This document shows, one piece after another, positions 7,009 through 15,858 of a stretch of DNA of 64,000 bases. The translations under genes were made by a program, and so were the position numbers. Every line of letters begins with the position of its first letter. The stretch's first letter is position 1. Source of the stretch: Emticicia sp. 21SJ11W-3 (GTDB lineage: Bacteria; Bacteroidota; Bacteroidia; Cytophagales; Spirosomataceae); assembly GCF_024138715.1 (NCBI RefSeq), contig NZ_CP092074.1:4898001-4962000 (forward strand), written 5' to 3'. A model generated the notes under the pieces. It saw only the letters and a list, made by a program, of their open reading frames with translations. It had not been told where the DNA came from and did no database searches.

Positions 7009-8277
7009 ATGGAAAAGTTGTACAAGCTCTGCATCATAGCCCTCTTATTGATAACAAGCCAATTGGCTTTTGCTCAAAAAGACAGGAAGAAAGATACCCG
7101 ATACGGGTATCATTTTAAAGGAAAGCATCAAAAATTTGCCCGGTTTCCGTTTGACCTGCACGCGAATCTCATAGTTTTAAAAGCTACCCTTGATGATTCT
7201 GACACCCTACGTTTTATATTAGACACAGGTGTTACCTCTACCATTATTACAGACCCCCAGCGTGCCAAATCTCTTGACCTGAAGTATATAAGACGCGTTA
7301 AACTAACCGGTGCAGGCGAAGGCGGAGATTTATCGGCCAGCGTATCAGTTGGCCACCGCATTCAGATTGGCGACATCGTAGCATCTCAGCAAAACATTGT
7401 TGTGCTGGACGAAGACGTGCTTAAGCTCTCTGAGTTTCTGGGTGTGCCTATACATGGTATTTTCGGGCACGATATTTTCAGCAATTTTGTGGTAACCATC
7501 AATTTTGAGGAAAAGATGCTCTACCTGACCGACCCTAACAAGTTCAGATACAAAAAGTCTTTAGGAACCATCTACCCTATTGTGCTCACGCAGTCAAAGC
7601 CATACACTGACGCCATTGCCATGGTAAGCAACAATAAAGAGATACCTATGCGCCTGGTTATAGATACCGGTGCCGGGCATGCCTTACTGCTAAGCGCCAG
7701 CGAAAAAGAGCCCATACAACTGCCTCAAAAAGTAATGCGTGCCAACCTGGGCCGCGGGCTAAACGGAGAAATTAACGGCCACATAGGCCGGGTTGATAAG
7801 ATACGTATGGGTACCCTGGAAATGCAGGATATACTGGCTTCTTTCCCCGACAGCCTTTCATTTAGTATGAAATTCCCCCCCTCTAACGAAGGCAGGCAAG
7901 GAAGCATTGGTTGCGAACTGTTAAGACGCTTTACCGTAACGCTTAACTACAGAGACGGCTACATGATTATGAAGCCAATTAAGAACCGGATGAAAGAAAG
8001 TTTTGAGCATGACATGAGCGGCCTTGATGTGCGTGCCAGAGGCGACCACTTCAATGAATACTACGTCAGCAGGGTTCTTGAGCAGTCGCCGGCTTATGAA
8101 GCCGGGCTAAGAGAAGGCGACGAGCTGATTTTTGTCAACAATCAGAATGTTAAAAACCTGGCTATCAGCGAGATTTACAAGATTTTGTCGCGCAAAGAGG
8201 GCAAAGATGTTGAATTGTTTATCAGGCGGAAAGGAGAACTCAAATTTACCAGTTTCAAACTTAGAAGAATGATTTAA
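7009..8277 (+). CDS. Exported retropepsin-like aspartic protease with C-terminal PDZ domain
   Basis: Starting at ATG 7009 the protein is 422 residues with a clean signal peptide (LCIIALLLITSQLAFA). An in-frame ATG at 6934 would place a hydrophobic extension, encoded partly by the inverted repeat, ahead of the signal, so I reject it. Two aspartyl-protease motifs, FILDTGVTSTII and LVIDTGAGHALL, show a duplicated pepsin-like fold rather than one retroviral monomer. A PDZ domain follows at about residues 330-420 (SPAYEAGLREGDELIFVNNQ). Proteins of this build are common periplasmic or surface proteases in Bacteroidota; the substrate is not known. It is a single gene followed by its own terminator. 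Confidence 0.88.
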   Translation: MEKLYKLCIIALLLITSQLAFAQKDRKKDTRYGYHFKGKHQKFARFPFDLHANLIVLKATLDDSDTLRFILDTGVTSTIITDPQRAKSLDLKYIRRVKLTGAGEGGDLSASVSVGHRIQIGDIVASQQNIVVLDEDVLKLSEFLGVPIHGIFGHDIFSNFVVTINFEEKMLYLTDPNKFRYKKSLGTIYPIVLTQSKPYTDAIAMVSNNKEIPMRLVIDTGAGHALLLSASEKEPIQLPQKVMRANLGRGLNGEINGHIGRVDKIRMGTLEMQDILASFPDSLSFSMKFPPSNEGRQGSIGCELLRRFTVTLNYRDGYMIMKPIKNRMKESFEHDMSGLDVRARGDHFNEYYVSRVLEQSPAYEAGLREGDELIFVNNQNVKNLAISEIYKILSRKEGKDVELFIRRKGELKFTSFKLRRMI

Positions 8278-8301
8278 CCTGAACTTATAACCGTATTACA
8301 C

Positions 8302-8336
8302 AGGGGTAATTGCAAATCAATTATCCCTTTTTCTTT
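8302..8336 (+). terminator. Intrinsic terminator after the aspartic protease gene
   Basis: AGGGGTAATTG (8302-8312) pairs with CAATTATCCCT (8318-8328) with one G-T pair and a 5-nt loop, followed directly by TTTTTCTTT. It lies 25 bp after the protease stop. Confidence 0.8.
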
Positions 8337-8423
8337 ATAGCGGTAATGCCTTTATCTTTAATTATTTCAATCAGGCACATCTAATTTTTATTAATTTCGT
8401 GCCAAACTTTACACTTAGCACAA

Positions 8424-9752
8424 ATGACTATTCTTATACTAAATGCCCTGCTGGTAAATGAAGGAAAGATTGAACCACGCGATGTGTTCATTAAAGACGG
8501 TATTATTGAACAGATAGGCAGCGATTTATCAAGCCATAAAGCCAACCGTTTTATAGATGCAACAGGTAAATACCTGCTTCCGGGTGTAATTGACGACCAG
8601 GTACATTTTCGTGAACCCGGGCTTACTCATAAAGCTAACATCTACACTGAGGCCAAAGCCGCAGTTGCCGGCGGCACTACCAGCTTTATGGAAATGCCTA
8701 ATACCGTGCCGAATGCCCTTACCCAGGACCTGCTGGCCGATAAATACCAGATAGCAGCAGAAACCTCGCTGGCCAATTACTCATTTTATATGGGTACATC
8801 GAACGATAATTATGATGAGGTAATGCGCACGGATATTCAGAACGTATGCGGGCTAAAGATTTTTATGGGTAGCTCAACCGGTAATATGCTGGTAGATGAC
8901 GAACACGTGTTATCAAAAGTGTTTGCTAACTTTCCGGCCTTGATTGCTACCCATTGCGAAGACGAAGCCACCGTAAAAGCAAACCTTGAAAAATATAAAA
9001 CCCTATATGGCGACAACCCGCCGTATGATGCCCATGCTATTATCAGAAACGAAGAGGCCTGCTTTAAATCTTCATCAATGGCAGTAGAACTGGCTAAAAA
9101 ACACAAAACCAGGTTGCACATTCTGCATATTTCAAGCAGTGAAGAAATACCACTATTTGAGAAAGGCCCTATAGCCGGCAAACACATTACCTCTGAAGTA
9201 TGCGTACACCATCTTTGGTTTGACGCCGAAGATTATAAACAACTGGGCAACCAGATAAAATGCAACCCTGCCATTAAACATGGGCACAAAGATAAGCTGC
9301 TGCAGGCATTGCTAGACGACCACTTTGATGTTATTGCTACAGACCATGCACCACATACCTGGGACGAGAAACAGCAATCGTACTGGCAGGCTCCGTCTGG
9401 CTTACCTTTGGTGCAGCACTCGCTAAATGTTATGCTTGAGTTTTATAAACAAGGAAAAATTTCTTTGGAGCGTATCGTAGAGAAAATGTCGCACGCAGTG
9501 GCCGACTGTTTCCAGATTGAGCGACGGGGATATATCAGAGAGGGCTATTGGGCAGATTTAACACTGGTTGATTTGAATGCGACTACGCTGGTAGACAAAA
9601 ACAGCTTGTATAGCAAATGTGGCTGGTCGCCGTTTGAAGGAACCGAATTTCAATCAAAAGTAACGCATACCGTAGTTTCGGGCAATATTGTATATGCCAA
9701 CGGCCAGTTTAATGAGCACATAAAAGGACAAAGAATGAAGTTTACCAGATAG
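8424..9752 (+). CDS. pyrC: Dihydroorotase
   Basis: This amidohydrolase cyclises N-carbamoyl-aspartate to dihydroorotate in pyrimidine synthesis. The 442 residues show the class I dihydroorotase blocks: DDQVHFREPGLTHKA at residues 57-71, EMPNT, LKIFMGSSTGN, LHILHISS and ATDHAPHTWDEK. The first metal-binding motif reads Q-V-H (Gln59, His61) instead of the usual H-x-H. I believe the Gln is frequent in Bacteroidota homologues, but this should be checked. All other metal and substrate motifs are present, so I still call it an enzyme. It stands alone on the plus strand. Confidence 0.92.
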   Translation: MTILILNALLVNEGKIEPRDVFIKDGIIEQIGSDLSSHKANRFIDATGKYLLPGVIDDQVHFREPGLTHKANIYTEAKAAVAGGTTSFMEMPNTVPNALTQDLLADKYQIAAETSLANYSFYMGTSNDNYDEVMRTDIQNVCGLKIFMGSSTGNMLVDDEHVLSKVFANFPALIATHCEDEATVKANLEKYKTLYGDNPPYDAHAIIRNEEACFKSSSMAVELAKKHKTRLHILHISSSEEIPLFEKGPIAGKHITSEVCVHHLWFDAEDYKQLGNQIKCNPAIKHGHKDKLLQALLDDHFDVIATDHAPHTWDEKQQSYWQAPSGLPLVQHSLNVMLEFYKQGKISLERIVEKMSHAVADCFQIERRGYIREGYWADLTLVDLNATTLVDKNSLYSKCGWSPFEGTEFQSKVTHTVVSGNIVYANGQFNEHIKGQRMKFTR

Positions 9753-9866
9753 GCATTAACGAATGATTAACAGTTTTATGAAGAGAAGTTTGTAACAATC
9801 CTACAGGTTTGAGCGTTATGCTTGCCAGACACAACGTTTTAATTCTCAACATAAAAATCGCAGACA

Positions 9867-10577
9867 ATGAAACCATTATTTTTTGCTTTCCTGATTTCAG
9901 GCCTGGCTCTTACCGCAACCGCACAAGACAGAACCGACAAAGAACCGGTTAAGAAAATTGAAGTGACGGGTTCGTCTGAAATGGAAATTACCCCTGACGA
10001 AATATACTTTGCTATCTCTTTAAAAGAGTATTTTAAAGACGAAAAAAACCAGAAAGACAAGGTTGCTATTGATGTGCTTGAAAAACAGCTGATAGCATCC
10101 ATAACCAAAGCTGGTATACCGAGAGAGAACCTGACCATTGGCTCGATATCTGGCTATAGAAACTGGACAGGCAAGAAAAAGCCTTTGTATTTTCTGGAAG
10201 GTAAAAGATATATGTTGAAACTGAACAACTTGTATAAGTCTGATGTGATTCTGGACGGGGTTGACGACCGGGGCATTGAGTACGTTTCTATTGACCACGT
10301 TGACCATTCTAAGATTAAAGAATACAGAAAAGAGATAAAAATCAAAGCCTTACAGGCTGCAAAAGAAAAGGCAACCTATCTGCTTGAATCTATCAACGAA
10401 AAAGTAGGTGATGTGCTGACCATTGAAGAACAGGAAGACCAGTATTACTCACCACAACCCATGCTGGCTAACGTAAGAATGATGAAAGCCGATGCCGCAC
10501 CCATGGAAGACAGCAGCCTTGAGTATCAGAAAATAAAGCTCAGCTATAAAATGAAGGCGGCTTTTAGGATAAAGTGA
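9867..10577 (+). CDS. Exported SIMPL-domain (DUF541) protein
   Basis: The protein has 236 residues with a signal peptide (FFAFLISGLALTATAQ) followed by one SIMPL/DUF541 domain, recognised by IEVTGSSEMEITPDEIYFAI near the start and the KALQAAKEKATYLLESINEKVGDVLTIEE block in the middle. Members of the family are periplasmic or envelope proteins of uncertain mechanism, linked to stress tolerance in some bacteria. The gene is monocistronic and faces the S9 peptidase gene, sharing a bidirectional terminator with it. Confidence 0.88.
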   Translation: MKPLFFAFLISGLALTATAQDRTDKEPVKKIEVTGSSEMEITPDEIYFAISLKEYFKDEKNQKDKVAIDVLEKQLIASITKAGIPRENLTIGSISGYRNWTGKKKPLYFLEGKRYMLKLNNLYKSDVILDGVDDRGIEYVSIDHVDHSKIKEYRKEIKIKALQAAKEKATYLLESINEKVGDVLTIEEQEDQYYSPQPMLANVRMMKADAAPMEDSSLEYQKIKLSYKMKAAFRIK

Positions 10578-10593
10578 TGGTTTTGATTAATAA

Positions 10594-10637
10594 CAAAAGC
10601 CTGTTTTAAGCCAGTAAATGCTTAAAACAGGCTTTTG
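10594..10637. terminator. Bidirectional intrinsic terminator (18-bp perfect stem)
   Basis: CAAAAGCCTGTTTTAAGC at 10594-10611 and GCTTAAAACAGGCTTTTG at 10620-10637 form a perfect 18-bp stem with an 8-nt loop. It lies between the convergent SIMPL gene (ends 10577) and the S9 peptidase gene (ends 10655), and the A and T runs in the stem ends suit termination from both sides. Confidence 0.85.
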
Positions 10638-10654
10638 CGTTTAACTCATTCCTC

Positions 10655-13606
10655 TTACTCCGCGCTCATGGCTCGCTTTTCAAGGTGATCGTCCAACCTT
10701 AGGCGGTCGATACCTTTTTCTAACCAATCCGGGGCAGGTTTGCCTTTCAGGTGGTAGTCGAAGAACTCCATCATACGCACAGCGTAATCTTTGCGGTTAG
10801 GTAACTTAGCCAATCCGTGGTTTTCGCCTTTATATTGTATCAAAACCACCGGTTTTTTCAGACGACGCAGGGCATTATAGTATTCAATACCCTGTGTAAA
10901 GTCAACGGCTCCGTCGGCATCGTTGTGTAATAACAACAATGGCGTATTTACTTTCTTTACATGATACAATGGCGAGTTGCGGTTGTAAGCCTCCCAGTTT
11001 TCCCAGGGTGGTAGCAAGCGGCCTTGTGAGGCCTCAAAAATAGCGCCGTTAGATGAACCCGAGTTTTTGTAAATCAGGTTATACATCGAAATCATATCCG
11101 TTAAAGGTGCACCTGCGGCAGCAGCTTTGAACATATTGGTCTGGGTAATTAAGAAACTGGTTTGGTAACCACCCCAGCTATGTCCGTGAATACCCATTTT
11201 GGTTTCATCGATGATTCCGGTTTTGATAGCTGCCTTTACGCCCGGTAAAACACACCATACTGCCGACATACCCGGGTCGTTTAGTTTATAAACAATATCC
11301 GGAATAAATACAGCATAACCGTTTGAAGTATATACACTTGGGTTCCAGCCCCCACCCGGATATGACGGATTAGCAAAGCTGTTAAGGGTTTGAGATAACT
11401 TTTCGTAATAATAAATAATAGTAGGGTATTTTTTACCTGCTTCATAGCCTGCCGGTAAAAATAAAGCACCTTGAAGTTTATCGCCCTTATCGCTTTTGTA
11501 ATCAATCAGCCTTACGGAAGGAGACCACGCATAATTATTCAGCAATGGGGTGTTCTGGCTAAGCTGTTGTGCATTTTCTAAGCCAGCCGTGGTAGAAAGG
11601 TAGTATTCAGGCGAGGCCTTGAAGGTCTGGCGCGTAAACACATAAGCGTTTGCTTTTTTAGCTTTGGTAAGGCTACCTACAGAGGTATCTTCCCACAAAA
11701 GGGTTTTTAATTGTCCGTTTTCAAGCGCAACAAATCCGCTTTTCTTGGTCCATTCTCCGTATGTTCTGATGTATTGCGTTTTTGCAAGATCAATACCTTT
11801 TTCTTCAGGGTCTAGTACATATCTGTTCTGATAACGAATCTGCTCTGCTTTACCATTTTTGGTCAGGTTTTGCGGAGTTGCTGAGCCATCGACAGATAAT
11901 TTCCAGATATCCCAACCATCACCCACGAGTACAAAGCGGCTGTCGTTAGTCCAGCCAAAAACATCATAAGGCGGTTTACGTACGTTATGGTCGTCTTCAA
12001 TATCTACAAAAGAAGTGCCTGCCTTGCTTGAAATATTGAGAGAAGCCTGGGATTCCATATTATAAACCATCCAGCTGCCGTCTTTCCAGTACAAGAACTT
12101 TTTGCCATCCGGCGATGCTATCGGGCTTGCATAAAAGTTGGGCATATAGTGCTTTTCTAATACTTTAGTGCGTTTACCGGTGCCAAGGTCTACCACATAA
12201 ATATCTGCATAATTTTGGCCGTCCAGATTATTATCAAGCTCATAATTGGTTATATCATTCCCTACGCCATACAGTTGCTTGGGCGCCACATTCAGGCTCT
12301 TAAGGCTACTGTCTGTCAGTCTTAAAAACTTTTTGGCGGCAATATCATAATTGGCAATAAAGCTGAAGTTTTTATCCTGATTCTCAAGCACCTGCTGGCG
12401 AGACTGCAAGCGTTTATCCTGCCAGTGCCAGATAGTCATATCGGGCTTTTCTTTATTGGCATCAGCTGGTGCGGCGGCAACTTTTCTGGTAGTATCTGCT
12501 TTTACTTTGCTGATGGCCTTGGCCAAATCTTCAATGGTCTTAATGCTTGTATCGGCTTTTATTTTAGCCAGTTTTTCAGCATCACTCTCTTTTTTTACCG
12601 TGTCTTTTTTAGTTTCGGCTTTTGGTGTTTCTTTCTTGGCGGGCTCGGTTTTGGCAATACCAAAGTATAATCTGCCCAGATCTTCCGACCAATACGGCGT
12701 TCTGTTACCGCTGATAGTCATACCTTTCGGAAAAGCCACCGTATCTTTTTTAGGCTCGTAAGTTACCAGTTCAGGCACTCCGCTAAAGTTTTTCACACCT
12801 AATACGCTGTACAGGTCGTTTTTAAATTTCTCATCTTTTATGCCTTTCAGAAGTGCCAGCCCATCTCCTTTCTCTGTCCAGCTCAGCGATTTATAGCTGG
12901 CCTTGTCATTGTCAAGAATCATTACTACGTTGCTGGTCATATTGCGTAGCCAAAGGCCATTGCCTGCTTTTTCGGCGGCATCTACTGTCAGCGCCAGCCA
13001 GTCTCCTTTTTTATTAAATGCGTAATCGGCAATATTACCGATGTTCTGGGTTTTGCCGGAAGCCAGTTCATAAAGCAATAAATCTGACCCTTTGGCGGCA
13101 TCGGCGTTTGGTGGGCCGGGAGGCGTGGCAGGAGTCAGATGCAAAGCCAGTACTGACGACTGCTCACCATTAAAGTCAAAACTACGTACTCTGTCAAACT
13201 CTGTTTTCTTTTTACTGGCCAGATTTATCAGGAATACTTTATCGGGTAAAGGCTTGGCTGCCGGAGCCTTGGCTGCAGCTTTTTTGTCTTTGTCTTTTGG
13301 GTACACCTTAAAGGCAAGCCATTTTGAGTTGTCAGAGAAACTCATGTTAAAAAAGGTACCTGCCCCAAGCGGGTACTTGATTTTAGTGGTGTCGCTCGTT
13401 TTTCTGACTACCAGTTCGGCATCGCCCTCGTTGGGGTTCAACACATAGGCAAACCAGCTGCCATCAGGCGATAATTGGGTTCCTCCAAATGCAGGGATAG
13501 CTTTCCAGTTGGCTACGTCTTTCCAGGTAAGTGGTGGTTTAGGTTTGTCTTGCGCCAGCCCAACCAATGAGCATAGCAACAAGCTAAAGATAAAGTACTT
13601 TTTCAT
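10655..13606 (-). CDS. Exported S9 family (prolyl-oligopeptidase-type) serine peptidase
   Basis: This is a large 983-residue peptidase with a signal peptide (YFIFSLLLCSLVGLAQ), an N-terminal beta-propeller (about residues 25-690) and a C-terminal alpha/beta-hydrolase domain. The catalytic triad can be placed as Ser810 in GHSWGGYQ, Asp898 in HNDADGAV and His930 in GENHGL. Between propeller blades, residues ~315-390 (DNA about 12440-12660) are an insertion rich in Lys, Ala, Thr and Asp, probably disordered or helical and unusual for the family. Such enzymes cleave oligopeptides in the periplasm, often dipeptidyl-peptidase-like; specificity cannot be read here. It is transcribed alone. Confidence 0.92.
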   Translation of the reverse strand: MKKYFIFSLLLCSLVGLAQDKPKPPLTWKDVANWKAIPAFGGTQLSPDGSWFAYVLNPNEGDAELVVRKTSDTTKIKYPLGAGTFFNMSFSDNSKWLAFKVYPKDKDKKAAAKAPAAKPLPDKVFLINLASKKKTEFDRVRSFDFNGEQSSVLALHLTPATPPGPPNADAAKGSDLLLYELASGKTQNIGNIADYAFNKKGDWLALTVDAAEKAGNGLWLRNMTSNVVMILDNDKASYKSLSWTEKGDGLALLKGIKDEKFKNDLYSVLGVKNFSGVPELVTYEPKKDTVAFPKGMTISGNRTPYWSEDLGRLYFGIAKTEPAKKETPKAETKKDTVKKESDAEKLAKIKADTSIKTIEDLAKAISKVKADTTRKVAAAPADANKEKPDMTIWHWQDKRLQSRQQVLENQDKNFSFIANYDIAAKKFLRLTDSSLKSLNVAPKQLYGVGNDITNYELDNNLDGQNYADIYVVDLGTGKRTKVLEKHYMPNFYASPIASPDGKKFLYWKDGSWMVYNMESQASLNISSKAGTSFVDIEDDHNVRKPPYDVFGWTNDSRFVLVGDGWDIWKLSVDGSATPQNLTKNGKAEQIRYQNRYVLDPEEKGIDLAKTQYIRTYGEWTKKSGFVALENGQLKTLLWEDTSVGSLTKAKKANAYVFTRQTFKASPEYYLSTTAGLENAQQLSQNTPLLNNYAWSPSVRLIDYKSDKGDKLQGALFLPAGYEAGKKYPTIIYYYEKLSQTLNSFANPSYPGGGWNPSVYTSNGYAVFIPDIVYKLNDPGMSAVWCVLPGVKAAIKTGIIDETKMGIHGHSWGGYQTSFLITQTNMFKAAAAGAPLTDMISMYNLIYKNSGSSNGAIFEASQGRLLPPWENWEAYNRNSPLYHVKKVNTPLLLLHNDADGAVDFTQGIEYYNALRRLKKPVVLIQYKGENHGLAKLPNRKDYAVRMMEFFDYHLKGKPAPDWLEKGIDRLRLDDHLEKRAMSAE

Positions 13607-13817
13607 TGTTTTTATGGTATGAATGAAGATTTTGCTAAAAATAGATAAAAGATTTGAAAATCAGAAAAACCGATAGACTAACCGGTATCATATATAGTTT
13701 TCAACTTTTTTTGAGCGTTTCAGGTAGCTCTGTTTTCCTGCTAAAGTGCCATAAAAACAGGCTTTTATGCCTTTTTTTATTTACATTTAAATAATTATTG
13801 GCAAAAACTGAATCATT

Positions 13818-13849
13818 TTTGAAAAACATAAAAATCTTGTTTTAATTTG
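13818..13849 (+). promoter_or_regulatory. Bacteroidota-type promoter upstream of the phosphohexomutase gene
   Basis: TTTG at 13818-13821 is followed after 20 bp by TTAATTTG (13842-13849), a 7/8 match to TAnnTTTG. The start codon is at 13887, giving a short leader. The spacing and position suit the family-specific housekeeping promoter. Confidence 0.45.
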
Positions 13850-13886
13850 CCCAAAACTTTTAAATTTAAAATCATCCGGACTAGTC

Positions 13887-15650
13887 ATGCTAAAAAATCT
13901 TACATTAGATACAACAGCTGAGAAGAATATCAATACCTGGCTTAAAGGCAGGTATGATGAAGAAACCAAAACTGCTATTCAGAAACTTATTGACGACAAC
14001 AACGCAAACCAACTAACCGACTCTTTCTACAAGAATCTGGAGTTTGGAACAGGTGGAATGCGCGGTGAAATTGGTGTTGGCTCTAACCGCATGAACAAAT
14101 ACACTGTTGGAGCTGCCACGCAGGGATTGGCTAACTATCTTAACAAGACTTTTCCGGATCAGGAAATAAAAGTGGCTATTGCGCATGACAGCCGCAACTT
14201 CTCGCCTGAGTTTGCGCGTGTGGCTGCCGATATCCTATCTGCCAACGGTATTACGGTTTATTTATATAAAGAATTACGCCCTACGCCACAGTTATCGTTT
14301 ACGGTACGGCATCTGGGTTGCCAGAGTGGCATTGTGATTACGGCCTCACACAACCCAAGAGAATACAACGGTTATAAAGTGTACTGGGTTGATGGCTCGC
14401 AGGTGGTGTCGCCGCACGATAAAAACATTGTAGCCGAAGTAAACGCCATTACCAACGTAAAAGACATCAAATTTAAAGGTGTAAAGAAACGTATAAAAAT
14501 GATAGGCGAAGCGGTTGACAAAGCCTATCTGAAAGCCGTAAAAAGCATTTGCGTGAATCCGCGCATGATTAAACGCCAGTCAGACCTGAACATCGTTTTC
14601 TCTTCTATACACGGTACAGGTATCACCATGGTACCTAAAGCGCTGGCCCAACTGGGTTTCACGAACGTTAACATTGTTGAAGAGCAGGCTACACCAGACG
14701 GAAACTTTCCGACGGTGGTGTATCCGAACCCCGAAGAGCATGAGGCCATGAACCTGGCGCTGCAAAAAGCCAAAGCGCTGAATGCCGACCTTGTAATAGC
14801 AACCGACCCAGACGCCGACCGCGTAGGTATGGCCGTGAAAGACCCGAAAGGCGAATGGCAACTGTTAAACGGTAATCAGGCAGCCAGCTTAATTATTTAT
14901 TATTTGCTGAAAGCCTGGAAAAAAGCTAAAAAACTAACCGGTAAAGAGTTTGTTGCCAAAACCATTGTTACTACTGATTTGATAGACGAAATGGCGGCTA
15001 AAGCAGGTGTAAACTGCTATAATACCCTTACTGGTTTTAAATATATTGCACAGGTTATACGTGAGCTGGAAGGTGAACAGACCTTCATTGGTGGTGGTGA
15101 AGAAAGCTATGGCTACCTGATTGGCGACAAAGTACGCGACAAGGATGCCATAGCCAGTTGCGCTATGATTGCCGAGCTGACAGCATTTGCCAAAGACCAG
15201 GGCATTAGCTTGTTCGACTTCCTGGCTGAAATGTATCAGAAAAACGGTTTCTATTATGAAGGACTGATTTCTCTTACCAAAAAAGGTAAAACCGGTGCTG
15301 AAGAAATTCAGCAGATGATGGTTGATTTCAGAACCAACCCTCCTAAGAGCATTGCGGGCTCAAAGGTTATACGGATGGACGACTACAAAGCCCTTACATC
15401 AACAGACCTGAAAACCGGCGAAACCACCGCTATAGCAGCTGGCAAGCTGGGCATTGAGGCGTCTAATGTATTACAGTTCTTTACTGTTGACGGCACCAAG
15501 TTTACCTGCCGCCCGTCGGGTACTGAACCGAAAATCAAGTTCTACATTGGTGTAAGAGCAAATCTTAAGAAAAAAGATGAGTTTGATGCCACCCTGATTG
15601 CACTTAAAGAAAAAGTAAAATCAATTCAGACAGAACTGAATCTTGTATAG
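13887..15650 (+). CDS. Phosphoglucomutase/phosphomannomutase-type phosphohexomutase
   Basis: This alpha-D-phosphohexomutase of 587 residues matches the long phospho-sugar mutase group (PgcA/PGM2-like). The phosphoserine is Ser154 in ITASHNPREYNGYK; the metal loop reads ATDPDADRVG; the sugar-binding loop is GGGEESYGYLIGD; the C-terminal phosphate site is CRPSGTEPKIKFYI. All four domains are intact. It interconverts hexose 1- and 6-phosphates (glucose or mannose; possibly also pentose phosphate), feeding cell-wall and storage sugars. It is a single transcription unit with its own promoter and terminator. Confidence 0.93.
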   Translation: MLKNLTLDTTAEKNINTWLKGRYDEETKTAIQKLIDDNNANQLTDSFYKNLEFGTGGMRGEIGVGSNRMNKYTVGAATQGLANYLNKTFPDQEIKVAIAHDSRNFSPEFARVAADILSANGITVYLYKELRPTPQLSFTVRHLGCQSGIVITASHNPREYNGYKVYWVDGSQVVSPHDKNIVAEVNAITNVKDIKFKGVKKRIKMIGEAVDKAYLKAVKSICVNPRMIKRQSDLNIVFSSIHGTGITMVPKALAQLGFTNVNIVEEQATPDGNFPTVVYPNPEEHEAMNLALQKAKALNADLVIATDPDADRVGMAVKDPKGEWQLLNGNQAASLIIYYLLKAWKKAKKLTGKEFVAKTIVTTDLIDEMAAKAGVNCYNTLTGFKYIAQVIRELEGEQTFIGGGEESYGYLIGDKVRDKDAIASCAMIAELTAFAKDQGISLFDFLAEMYQKNGFYYEGLISLTKKGKTGAEEIQQMMVDFRTNPPKSIAGSKVIRMDDYKALTSTDLKTGETTAIAAGKLGIEASNVLQFFTVDGTKFTCRPSGTEPKIKFYIGVRANLKKKDEFDATLIALKEKVKSIQTELNLV

Positions 15651-15657
15651 TCAATAG

Positions 15658-15697
15658 GTGTGTCTGGCCTTGCTTTGAAGCCAGACACACTTTTTTT
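15658..15697 (+). terminator. Intrinsic terminator after the phosphohexomutase gene
   Basis: GTGTGTCTGGC (15658-15668) pairs perfectly with GCCAGACACAC (15680-15690), followed by seven T. It begins 8 bp after the stop codon. Confidence 0.88.
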
Positions 15698-15858
15698 GCA
15701 TTTTGCCTCTTTTTTTCTTCATAAATCTGCTGCATCTGCTCTTCTGGCACCACATTTGCATTGTTTTTAACAAAAAACGGCTCCTGTTTTTAGATTAACG
15801 TTATAACCCGTATTTTTACATCATCAGGTTACTTTGTTCCAAAACACCTATTTTTACA

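Noticed and set aside
12425-12761. Plus-strand ORFs inside the S9 peptidase gene
   Set aside because: They are antisense shadows of the low-complexity insertion, with no family features.
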